Assembly (NCBI GenBank): GCA_963817065.1
Contig: CAWFMO010000001.1
Location: forward strand, 1,736,001 to 1,800,000
Direction of reading: 5' to 3'
DNA: 64,000 bases
Origin: CAWFMO01 sp963817065
GTDB lineage: Bacteria; Actinomycetota; Thermoleophilia; Solirubrobacterales; 70-9
How positions within the stretch are numbered: the stretch's first letter is position 1; the number at the start of each line of letters is the position of its first letter. The notes below the pieces were generated by a model, which was not told the origin of the DNA, did no database searches, and was given only the letters and a program-made list of their open reading frames with translations. The position numbers were made by a program, and so were the translations under genes. Shown here one piece after another: positions 40,057 through 47,598 of the stretch.

Positions 40057-40090
40057 GGGCCGCCTAGGTAGCGGCCCTGATTTGATCAGG
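40057..40090. promoter_or_regulatory. Two adjacent perfect hairpins upstream of the RTX gene
   Basis: GGGCCGC-N7-GCGGCCC at 40057-40077 and CCTGAT-TTG-ATCAGG at 40076-40090, just before the RTX gene start on the minus strand. They could be leader structures or terminators of the 57-aa gene. The rest of 40091-40154 shows nothing clear. Confidence 0.4.
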
Positions 40091-40154
40091 CTAACACGGA
40101 CCTTTAGGTACCGACTATCGGGGTAAACCCTGAACTTTTCGCCTCAGCGCGGCT

Positions 40155-40328
40155 TTATTCGGGTCGTTGGCGCTCGTATCCGGCACAGCTCGTGACCGGC
40201 AGCCGCGGATAGCGCGGAAACGCCGGGTCGCGCTTCGAGAGCTCGCAGAGCGAGAAGACCGAGCCGCGGGTGTTGCGGACGACGCGCTGGTGCGCGCAGC
40301 TCTCGCAGAGGCCGGCCTGGGCTGCCAC
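40155..40328 (-). CDS. 57-aa four-cysteine protein, zinc-ribbon-like
   Basis: Starts at GTG and reads MAAQAGLCESCAHQRVVRNT, then RGSVFSLCELSKRD and RYPRLPVTSCAGY. Cys8-x2-Cys11, Cys28 and Cys48 suggest a small metal-binding fold. The regular spacing and the conserved-looking RNTRGSVFSLCELS and FPRYPRLPV blocks resemble short hypothetical proteins I recall in many actinobacteria. Function is unknown. It lies alone between two unrelated genes, back to back with the ABC exporter promoter. Confidence 0.75.
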   Translation of the reverse strand: MAAQAGLCESCAHQRVVRNTRGSVFSLCELSKRDPAFPRYPRLPVTSCAGYERQRPE

Positions 40329-40360
40329 GGGCCCAGTATGCAGCCGCGCCGCTGTCGCCC

Positions 40361-40391
40361 TTGACTTCAACCTCACTTCACTTTGTATAGT
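40361..40391 (+). promoter_or_regulatory. Promoter for the ABC exporter pair, leaderless
   Basis: TTGACT at 40361-40366 and TATAGT at 40386-40391 (19-bp spacer). The ATG begins 6 nt after the -10, so the mRNA probably starts at the initiation codon. Confidence 0.55.
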
Positions 40392-40397
40392 CAGGCG

Positions 40398-42227
40398 ATG
40401 CGCACTTTCCGCCGTTTGCTCGGCTTTCTCGGTCCCTACCGGCGCAAGCTGATCATCTCGCTCGTCCTCGCCTGGCTGGCGATGGTGATGACGGTCGCGA
40501 TCCCGGCGCTGATCGGCGAGACCGTCGACGCGATCAGCCCCGAGGGCGGCACCGACCGCGACTCGATCCTGCCGCTGGTCGTCGCGATCGCGGTCGCGGG
40601 CGTGTTCAGGCTCGGGCTCACCTTCAGCCGCCGCCTCGTCGCCGGCGAGGTCTCGCTCGGGGTCGAGTACGACCTGCGCCAGCGCTTCTACACCCACCTC
40701 CAGAAGCTCGAGCTCGGATTCTTCGACGGCCAGCAGACCGGGCAGCTGATGTCGCGGGCGACGGTCGACCTCCAGGCGATCCGCTTCTTCCTCGGCTACG
40801 GGCTGATCTTCGTCACCCAGACGGCGCTGACGATCGTGCTCGCCGCCGCCGTGATGATCTATCTCAACCCACCGCTCGCCGCCCTCGCCCTGGCTCCGAT
40901 TCCGCTCCTCGTCGCCGTCGCCGCGCGCTACAACCGCCGCAACCGGCCGGCGCTCCAGGAGGTCCAGCAGCGGATCGCCGAGCTGACCTCGGAGGCCGAG
41001 GAGAGCGTCTCCGGGATCCGGATCGTCAAGGCGTTCGCGCGCGAGCAGCACATGGAGCGCCGCTTCCGCGATTCGGTCACCCGCGTCTTCGAGCAGACGA
41101 TGCGAACGACGAGGCTGCAGTCCTTCTACAGCCCGCTGATGGGCTTTCTCCCGAACATCGGGATCGGCCTCGTGCTCTTCCTCGGCGGCCGCGAGGTGAT
41201 CAACGGCGACATGACCGCCGGCGAGTTCACGTCCTTCTACATCTACCTGCTGATGCTCGCCGGTCCTGTGAGGATGCTCGGCGTCGCGCTGGGGATGGCC
41301 CAGCGGGCGATCGCCTCCGGCAACCGGCTGTTCCAGGTCCTCGACCGCGAGCCGCGGCTCGAGAGCCCGCCCGGCGCCCCGCCGCTGCCCGAGGGCGGCG
41401 GGCACGTCGAGCTCCGCGAGGTGACCCTGCGCTATCCCGAGACGCCGACGCTCGCCGCGGTCGGCGCCGACGCCCCGGCGGCCGTGGCCGCGCGCGACGC
41501 GGCGCTCAGCGGGATCAGCCTCCAGGTTTCGGCGGGGCGCACGGTGGCGCTCGTCGGTCCGACCGCTTCGGGCAAGTCGAGCCTCGTCGCCCTGCTCGCC
41601 CGGCTCTATGACCCCAGCGAGGGCGAGGTGCTGATCGACGGCGCCGACATCCGGTCGGTCGATCTCGCCTCGCTCCGCGGCGAGATCGCCTACGTCTCCG
41701 ACGACAGCTTCCTGTTCTCGGACACGGTCGCCGCCAACATCGCCTACGCGCGCCCGGACGCGAGCCGCGAGGCGATCGTCGCGGCCGCGCGGCGCGGCCA
41801 GGCCCACGACTTCATCACCGCTCTCCCGGACGGCTACGACACGGTGATCGGGGAGCGCGGCCTGACGCTCTCGGGCGGCCAGCGCCAGCGGATCGCGATC
41901 GCGCGATCGCTGCTCGCCGAGCCCCGGATCCTGATCCTCGACGACGCCACCTCCTCGGTCGACGCGACGACCGAGGCCGAGATCAAGAAGGGGCTCCAGG
42001 AGGTGATGGAGGGGCGGACGACCTTCATCATCGCCCACCGCCTCTCGACGATCTCGCTCGCCGACGAGATCGTGGTCATGGAGGCCGGCCGGATCGTCGA
42101 TCGCGGCGGCCACGAGGAGCTGCTCGAGCGCTGCCCCCTCTACGCGGAGATCGCCGAGTTCGGGCTCGAGGACGCGATCCACCTCCAGCGCGACCTCGAG
42201 GAGAGGGCTGAGGAGGCCCGCCTGTGA
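40398..42227 (+). CDS. ABC exporter half-transporter, degenerate-site subunit
   Basis: 609 aa: six membrane helices (residues ~15-310) and an ATPase domain. Walker A is GPTASGKSS, signature LSGGQRQRIAIARSL, Walker B ILILDDATSSVD. The catalytic Glu after Walker B is Asp, as in the non-canonical subunit of heterodimeric exporters such as TM288 or BmrC-type systems. A short insertion (VGADAPAAVAARDAA) precedes the core ATPase strand. It pairs with the next gene (GTGA overlap). Lipid, drug or peptide export is possible. Confidence 0.92.
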   Translation: MRTFRRLLGFLGPYRRKLIISLVLAWLAMVMTVAIPALIGETVDAISPEGGTDRDSILPLVVAIAVAGVFRLGLTFSRRLVAGEVSLGVEYDLRQRFYTHLQKLELGFFDGQQTGQLMSRATVDLQAIRFFLGYGLIFVTQTALTIVLAAAVMIYLNPPLAALALAPIPLLVAVAARYNRRNRPALQEVQQRIAELTSEAEESVSGIRIVKAFAREQHMERRFRDSVTRVFEQTMRTTRLQSFYSPLMGFLPNIGIGLVLFLGGREVINGDMTAGEFTSFYIYLLMLAGPVRMLGVALGMAQRAIASGNRLFQVLDREPRLESPPGAPPLPEGGGHVELREVTLRYPETPTLAAVGADAPAAVAARDAALSGISLQVSAGRTVALVGPTASGKSSLVALLARLYDPSEGEVLIDGADIRSVDLASLRGEIAYVSDDSFLFSDTVAANIAYARPDASREAIVAAARRGQAHDFITALPDGYDTVIGERGLTLSGGQRQRIAIARSLLAEPRILILDDATSSVDATTEAEIKKGLQEVMEGRTTFIIAHRLSTISLADEIVVMEAGRIVDRGGHEELLERCPLYAEIAEFGLEDAIHLQRDLEERAEEARL

Positions 42228-44161
42228 GCGAGCGCGACACCGGCCGGCAGCTGCGGCTAGAACGCGAGATCGAGGAGGCCGAGCGCGAGGAGGAACGCGA
42301 GGAGAGCGCCTACCAGCAGGGGCCCGGCGGGCGCTTCCGGGCGATCCTGCTTCTGATCGGGGCGCTCTGGCGGTTGCTCCGCGGCACCGACGGGCGCGGG
42401 CGAAAGGTGCGCTGGCTGCTCAGCCTGCTGCGCCCCTACCGCCTCCAGGTGACGCTGATGTTCGTCGCGCTCGTCGCCTCGACCGCGGCTGCGCTCGCCC
42501 CTCCCTACCTCGCCGGCGAGGCGGTAAGCACGGTGACCGGCACGCAGGACCTCGGCACGCTCAACCTGATCGTCGCCGTCTTCATCGGCGCCGCGCTCCT
42601 CAACTGGGGCTCGACCTACGCCCAGACATACCTCGTCGGCTGGGTCGGCCAGCGGGCGCTTCAGGATTTGCGCCAGCGCGTCTTCTCGCACATCCAGACG
42701 ATGTCGATCGGCTTCTTCACCCGCAACCGCCCCGGCGTCCTGATCTCGCGGATGACCAACGACGTCCAGGCGCTCGACCAGCTCGTCACCGACGGGATCG
42801 TGACCCTGTTCCAGAGCACCCTGACGCTGCTCGGCGTCGTGATCATCCTCGTCGCCCTCGACGTGCAGCTCGCCTTGGTCACCTTCCTCACCTTCCCCCT
42901 GCTCCTGATCGCCAGCATCGTCTTCAGGGTCGTCGCCGCGGGCGCCTACCGGATCACCCGCGAGCGGATCGCCGAGGTCACCGCCTATCTCCAGGAGTCG
43001 CTGAGCGGGATCCGGGTCGTCCGCGCGTTCGGCCAGGAGGACCGCCACATCGATCGGATGGCGGCGCTGAACGAGGCCAACCGCGCCGCGAACATGAAGA
43101 CCGTCTACCTCAACGCCTCCTACTTCCCCGCGGTCGAGCTGCTCTCGGCGATCGGCACCGGGGCGATCCTCCTCTACGGCGGCTATCAGGCGCTCGACAT
43201 CGCCGATCCGGATCAGAGAGCCGCCCAGCTCGGCGTCGTGGTCGCCTTCGTCGGCTACCTGAACCTTTTCTTCGACCCGATCCAGCAGCTCTCGCAGCTC
43301 TACACGACCTACCAGCAGGGGATGGCGGCGCTCGACAAGATCTTCGACCTGCTCGATACGCGGCCGGACATGCAAGACAAGCCCGACGCCGTCGACCCGG
43401 GCCAGCTGCGGGGCGAGATCGTGCTCGAGGACGTCTCGTTCGCCTACGGCGACGCCGAGGGCGAGCAGCTCGAGTGGGCGCTCCGCGACGTCGACATCGA
43501 GGTCCCCGCCGGCCAGACCCTGGCGCTTGTCGGCGAGACCGGGGCCGGCAAGTCGACGCTCGCGAAGCTGGTCGCGCGCTTCTACGACCCGCAGGAAGGC
43601 CGGGTGCTGATCGACGGCCACGACCTCCGCGACCTCGACTCGAATGCGCTCCGCGGCCAGCTCGGGATCGTGCCCCAGGAGGGGTTCCTGTTCTCGGGCT
43701 CGATCCGCGAGAACATCGCCTTCGGGCGGCCGGGGGCGAGCGACGAGGAGATTCGCGCCGCGGCGGCAGCGGTCGGCGGCGACGGGTTCATCTCGGCGCT
43801 GCCCGAGGGCTACGACACCGAGGTCGGCGAGCGCGGCGTCGCGCTCTCGGCCGGCCAGCGTCAGATGGTCGCCTTCGCGCGGGCGCTGCTCGCCGAGCCG
43901 CGGATCCTGATCCTCGACGAGGCGACCTCGAACGTCGACGTGCGGACCGAGCGCGCGATCGAGCGCGGGCTCGAGCGGCTGCTCGCCGGGCGGACGGCGA
44001 TCGTGATCGCCCACCGGCTCTCGACGATCAGGCGCGCGGGCCGGATCGCGGTGCTCGAGGGCGGCCGCGTGGTCGAGTCAGGGACCCACGACGAGCTGAT
44101 CGAGGCCGGCGGAGCGTACGCGAGGCTCTACGGCAGCTGGCAGGAAGGCGTCGCGGCCTAA
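42224..44161 (+). CDS. ABC exporter half-transporter, catalytic subunit
   Basis: 645 aa. An N-terminal charged coiled-coil-like extension (RLEREIEEAEREEEREES) of ~35 residues precedes six membrane helices (~75-365) and an ATPase domain. Walker A GETGAGKST, signature LSAGQRQMVAFARAL (Gly replaced in LSGGQ), Walker B ILILDEATSNVD with the catalytic Glu. So the consensus hydrolytic site combines residues of both subunits. GTG start coupled to the first subunit. It ends 7 nt before the convergent lipoprotein gene. Confidence 0.93.
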   Translation: MSERDTGRQLRLEREIEEAEREEEREESAYQQGPGGRFRAILLLIGALWRLLRGTDGRGRKVRWLLSLLRPYRLQVTLMFVALVASTAAALAPPYLAGEAVSTVTGTQDLGTLNLIVAVFIGAALLNWGSTYAQTYLVGWVGQRALQDLRQRVFSHIQTMSIGFFTRNRPGVLISRMTNDVQALDQLVTDGIVTLFQSTLTLLGVVIILVALDVQLALVTFLTFPLLLIASIVFRVVAAGAYRITRERIAEVTAYLQESLSGIRVVRAFGQEDRHIDRMAALNEANRAANMKTVYLNASYFPAVELLSAIGTGAILLYGGYQALDIADPDQRAAQLGVVVAFVGYLNLFFDPIQQLSQLYTTYQQGMAALDKIFDLLDTRPDMQDKPDAVDPGQLRGEIVLEDVSFAYGDAEGEQLEWALRDVDIEVPAGQTLALVGETGAGKSTLAKLVARFYDPQEGRVLIDGHDLRDLDSNALRGQLGIVPQEGFLFSGSIRENIAFGRPGASDEEIRAAAAAVGGDGFISALPEGYDTEVGERGVALSAGQRQMVAFARALLAEPRILILDEATSNVDVRTERAIERGLERLLAGRTAIVIAHRLSTIRRAGRIAVLEGGRVVESGTHDELIEAGGAYARLYGSWQEGVAA

Positions 44162-44168
44162 GGCCAGA

Positions 44169-45035
44169 TCAGCCGGGGCCGACGCCGCCGGCGCCGGGCG
44201 AGACGCCGCCGTCGCTCGAGTCCGAGCTCGAGTCCGAGTCGGCGCCGCCCGAGGGGGCGACGGGAGCGGGCTCGCTGGGGACGACCGGCGCGCTCGGGTC
44301 GGACGTGGCGCCGCTCGAGTCGGTGTCGGTCGAAGCGGACGAGGTGCCGGAGGTGCCGCAGACCTCGAACCCGTAGGCGCCCGCGGCCGTGGCGGCCTGG
44401 GACTTGGCGTCCTCGAGCTCGGCCTCGGCCTCGACGGTCGACTCGCCGCGCTGGGAGGCGAGGCCGATCTTCTTGCCGGCCTCGACCTGGGCCTGGAGCG
44501 CGGCGAAGAACGTGTCGAGGTCGCTGCCGGTGGCGGTCGGGGTCGATTCGGTGCTCAGCGCCTCGGTGTCGGTGCCGGTGGTATCGGTCGCGTCGGTGCC
44601 GATCTCCGGGGTGTCGGCGGCGCCGGTGCCGGTGGCGCCGGTGTCGCTCTCGTCACCGGGGAAGGTGCTCGTGTCCTCGGTATCGATCGTCGCCGCCGGA
44701 TCATCGGTCGAAGAGGAGTCGGTCGAGGTCGAGCTGGTGTCGTCGGCGGGCACGCCGAGGTCCTGGATGTCGGTCAGCGTCGCCTGGCGCAGGTCGGCGA
44801 CGTCGTTCGCGCGCGTGATCCCCTCGCCGGCGTCGGCGATCGCCTGGATCTGGGAGTTGGTCTCGTCGCAGATCGCGTCGGCCTGGGCGATGAACTCGTC
44901 CTTGGTCAGCGACTCGGCCGAGGTCGTGACCACGATCGGGGTCTCGGGGGTGTCGTCGCCGCCGCAGGCGGCGAGCGCGACGCCCGAGAGCAGGCCCGTG
45001 GCGAGGATCGCGGCGGTTACCGAATAGCGCTTCAT
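44169..45035 (-). CDS. Lipoprotein with long Ser/Thr/Asp-rich low-complexity regions
   Basis: 288 aa. Lipobox LSGVALAAC, then residues ~45-95 form a helical segment with one Cys (DEFIAQADAICDETNSQIQA) that recurs in actinobacterial lipoproteins. A ~75-residue Thr/Asp/Ser-rich linker follows, then a second helical segment (DTFFAALQAQVEAGKKIG) with a Cys (GFEVCGTSG) that could bond with the first. An acidic, Pro/Gly-rich tail ends it. Binding partner unknown. TAGCTT 9 nt before the ATG may be its -10. Confidence 0.78.
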   Translation of the reverse strand: MKRYSVTAAILATGLLSGVALAACGGDDTPETPIVVTTSAESLTKDEFIAQADAICDETNSQIQAIADAGEGITRANDVADLRQATLTDIQDLGVPADDTSSTSTDSSSTDDPAATIDTEDTSTFPGDESDTGATGTGAADTPEIGTDATDTTGTDTEALSTESTPTATGSDLDTFFAALQAQVEAGKKIGLASQRGESTVEAEAELEDAKSQAATAAGAYGFEVCGTSGTSSASTDTDSSGATSDPSAPVVPSEPAPVAPSGGADSDSSSDSSDGGVSPGAGGVGPG

Positions 45036-45109
45036 CGGCCGCGCAAGCTAGCAAAGTGAGGTTTTGCGGCGTGAACGCGGCCGCTCAGGCGGGCGTTCGG
45101 GGGTGCTTA

Positions 45110-45180
45110 CTGGGGATCTAGGGATCGAACCTAGGCTTCCAGGACCAGAACCTGGCGTGCTGCCGCTACACCAATCCCCA
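45110..45180 (-). tRNA. tRNA-Gln (anticodon CUG)
   Basis: On the minus strand the acceptor TGGGGAT pairs with ATCCCCA, discriminator G45110, as usual for tRNA-Gln. The anticodon arm is CCAGG-TTCTGGT-CCTGG with anticodon CTG, and the T-arm CTAGG-TTCGATC-CCTAG. CCA is not encoded. Confidence 0.95.
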
Positions 45181-45203
45181 TCGAACGGGGCGCAGAATTT
45201 AGC

Positions 45204-46439
45204 CTAGCTGGGGATCGAATCGAGGTCGCTATGCGGATCGGCGAGCGTGTCCTTCGCGCCCGAGACGTCCGCCCCCGAGGCGATCAGCCGCCGCGCCGCG
45301 ACGAGGTCCTCGGAGCGCTCGACCGAGAGCGCCGCGGCGAGCTTGCCGCCGTGGATGTACCAGGCGCTGAACTCGCCCGCGTCGCGGTCGCCGCGCCAGA
45401 CGATCTCGTCCCACTCGTGGGCCGGGCCGACGTACTCGAGGCTGCACCAGTCGGCGAGGTCGCTGAAGAAGTAGGGCACCTCCTCGTAGGGCGCCGCGTC
45501 GCCGAGCATGTTGCCCGCGACGTGGCGGCCCTGCTGAAGCGCTACGTCCCAGTGCTCGACCCGCATCCTGCGCCCGTGGACCACGCTCTCGTACGAGCAG
45601 GCGTCACCCGCCGCGTAGATGCCCTCGACGGACGTCTCGAGCCGCTCGTCGCAGATGATCCCGTCGCCGACCTCGAGCCCCGCCTTCTTGGCGAGCATCG
45701 TGTCGGCGCGGACCCCGGCGCCGACGACGACCGCGTCGCATTCGATCTCCTTGCCGTCCGAGGTCAGCACCTTCTCGACCCGCTCGGCGCCCTCGAAAGC
45801 CTCGAGCCCGCTGTTCGCGACGATCTCGACCCCCTTCGAGGTGAGCAGCTCGCCGAAGTACGCGCCGACCTCCTCCCCGAACCCGTTCGCGAGCGGCGCC
45901 GCCTCGAGCATCACGAGCGTGCACTTCTTCCCCCGCGCGGTCAGCGACGCCGCGACCTCGCAGGCGATGTAGCTGCCGCCGATCAGCACGACCCGCTCCG
46001 CGGCGTCTGTGTCGTCGCGGATCGAGTCCGAGTTGCCGAACGCGCGCAGGTAGTGGATCCCCTCGAGCTGCGCGCCGTCGACGCGCAGGATGTTGACCAT
46101 CGCCCCGGTTCCGAGCAGCGCCTTCTCGAACTCGATCTCGTCCCCGCCCTGGAGCACTGCGATCCGGGAGTCGAGATCGAGCGACATCACGCTCTTACCG
46201 CTCATCAGCTCGATCGCGTTCTCCTCGTACCACTCGGCCGGGTTGACGAACGCGTCCTCGCGCTTCGCCTCGCCGCGCAGGTATTCCTTCGAGAGCGGCG
46301 GGCGCTCGTAGGGCGGGTCCTGCTCGCGCGCGACGAGCACGATCTCCCCCTCCGCCCCCCGCCGCCGCAGCTCCGATGCGCAATGGGCGGAGGCCATGCC
46401 ACCGCCGACGAGCAGGAACGGGGCCTTGCGCGGGGCCAA
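45204..46439 (-). CDS. FAD-dependent NAD(P)H oxidoreductase (ferredoxin/rhodocoxin reductase type)
   Basis: 411 aa. FAD motif FLLVGGGMASAHCASEL, the FAD/NAD signature DPPYERPPLSKEYLRG, second dinucleotide motif VVLIGGSYIACEVAASL and the FAD-binding IYAAGDACSYE. A reductase C-terminal domain (HWDVALQQGRHVAGNML onward) is present. Family members pass electrons to ferredoxins or act like AIF. TTG start, one base after the upstream RCK gene stop, so it is the last gene of the APC/RCK operon; the link to ion transport is unclear. Confidence 0.9.
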   Translation of the reverse strand: MAPRKAPFLLVGGGMASAHCASELRRRGAEGEIVLVAREQDPPYERPPLSKEYLRGEAKREDAFVNPAEWYEENAIELMSGKSVMSLDLDSRIAVLQGGDEIEFEKALLGTGAMVNILRVDGAQLEGIHYLRAFGNSDSIRDDTDAAERVVLIGGSYIACEVAASLTARGKKCTLVMLEAAPLANGFGEEVGAYFGELLTSKGVEIVANSGLEAFEGAERVEKVLTSDGKEIECDAVVVGAGVRADTMLAKKAGLEVGDGIICDERLETSVEGIYAAGDACSYESVVHGRRMRVEHWDVALQQGRHVAGNMLGDAAPYEEVPYFFSDLADWCSLEYVGPAHEWDEIVWRGDRDAGEFSAWYIHGGKLAAALSVERSEDLVAARRLIASGADVSGAKDTLADPHSDLDSIPS

Positions 46440-46440
46440 G

Positions 46441-47139
46441 CTAGGCGCGGTCGCCGACGCCGTCGCCGTCGGGGCCGAAGTAGTTCTTGAGCTCCTCCTC
46501 GAGCCCCGGGTCGAGGACCGCGAGCACCTCGTCGCCGACCTCGAGCACCGTGTCGGGCTTCGGAACGAAGCCGCCCTCCTCCTCGCGCAGGACCGAGATC
46601 AGCAGGCTGCCCTCGGGCATCTCGAGCTCGCCGACGCGTACTCCCGCCGCCCGCGACCCCTGGGTCAGCGCGAGCTCGATGATCTCGAGCCGGTCCTCGG
46701 GCAGGTCGAGCAGATGCACGAGCCCGTATTCGGGCACCTCGTGCTCGAGCAGCCGCAGGATCAGGTCGGTCGCCGAGACGTACGGCCTGACCTCGAGCAG
46801 CTCGAACCACTCGCGGTTGCGCGGGTTGTTGACCCGGGCGATGATCCGGTCGACGAGGTACTTCTGCTTCGCGACCTGGCAGATCAGCATGTTGTCCTCG
46901 TCGTCTCCGGTCACCGCGATCACCATGTCGGCGCGCGAGATCCCCGCCCGCTCGAGCACCCAGAGCTCGGACGCGTCGCCGTACTGGACGTTGTGCTCGA
47001 GCTCCTGCTCGACGGTCTGGTAGCGGTCGCGGTTGTCCTCGATCAGGGTCACCTCGTGGCCCTTGTCGAGCAGCTCGCGGGTCAGGTTCCAGCCCACCTT
47101 GCCGGCCCCCGCAACGATGAAGTACATCGACTTGCCCAT
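46441..47139 (-). CDS. RCK (TrkA-N/TrkA-C) potassium-transport regulator
   Basis: 232 aa. Nucleotide-binding TrkA-N domain at residues 1-125 (FIVAGAGKVGWNLTRELLDK, ERAGISRADMVIAVTGDDED) and TrkA-C at ~145-225 (RAAGVRVGELEMPEGSLLIS). It resembles CeoC/TrkA proteins that gate K+ channels or carriers through NAD(H) or ATP binding. It is two bases after its shorter partner, so the pair likely forms one complex. A downstream ATG at 47127 is an alternative start. Confidence 0.92.
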   Translation of the reverse strand: MGKSMYFIVAGAGKVGWNLTRELLDKGHEVTLIEDNRDRYQTVEQELEHNVQYGDASELWVLERAGISRADMVIAVTGDDEDNMLICQVAKQKYLVDRIIARVNNPRNREWFELLEVRPYVSATDLILRLLEHEVPEYGLVHLLDLPEDRLEIIELALTQGSRAAGVRVGELEMPEGSLLISVLREEEGGFVPKPDTVLEVGDEVLAVLDPGLEEELKNYFGPDGDGVGDRA

Positions 47140-47141
47140 CG

Positions 47142-47588
47142 CTAGCCGCTCGCGGTCCCGGCGGCGGCCGCCGCCTGCACCTTCTCGGTCAGCATCTCGA
47201 TCGCCGACTTGGTCGGGCAGACCGTGGTCAACCCCTGTTCCTCGTACCACTTGGCGCGGTACGGGTCGAGGATCCTCGCGATCACGGTCGGGACGTTGAA
47301 CCGCTTGCCCGCGATCTGGGAGATGATCACGTTCGTGTTGTCGCCATCGGTCGAGGCGATGAAGGCGTCCGCGCGCTCGATCCCGGCGGCAACCAGGGCG
47401 TCTACCTCGAGCCCGGCGCCGACCGTGAAGCTGCCGCCAGCGTCCTCCCACGAGCGGTCCATGCCGACTTCGAGGCGCGCGTGCGCCTCGGGGTCTTCAT
47501 CGAGGCACGAGACCTCGTGACCCTCCTTGAGCATCGTCCGCGCCAGCGATGAGCCGACCCGTCCGCAACCGACTATGAGGACGAACAC
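47142..47588 (-). CDS. RCK (TrkA-N) potassium-transport regulator, short partner
   Basis: 148 aa. A single TrkA-N domain: FVLIVGCGRVGSSLARTMLK, CLDEDPEAHARLEV, ADAFIASTDGDNTNVIISQI, VIARILDPYRAKWYEEQG. No TrkA-C domain. GTG start 10 nt after the permease gene. In Mycobacterium the ceoB-ceoC pair lies beside an APC-type permease gene, and the same order is seen here, supporting a K+-transport link. Confidence 0.9.
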   Translation of the reverse strand: MFVLIVGCGRVGSSLARTMLKEGHEVSCLDEDPEAHARLEVGMDRSWEDAGGSFTVGAGLEVDALVAAGIERADAFIASTDGDNTNVIISQIAGKRFNVPTVIARILDPYRAKWYEEQGLTTVCPTKSAIEMLTEKVQAAAAAGTASG

Positions 47589-47598
47589 GGCGCGAAGT

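Noticed and set aside
40155..44014. Very long minus-strand open frames opposite the two ABC exporter genes
   Set aside because: They arise from high-GC codon structure, lack any domain and are Arg/Asp/Leu low-complexity. Only the last 57 codons (40155-40328) lie outside the exporter and look real.
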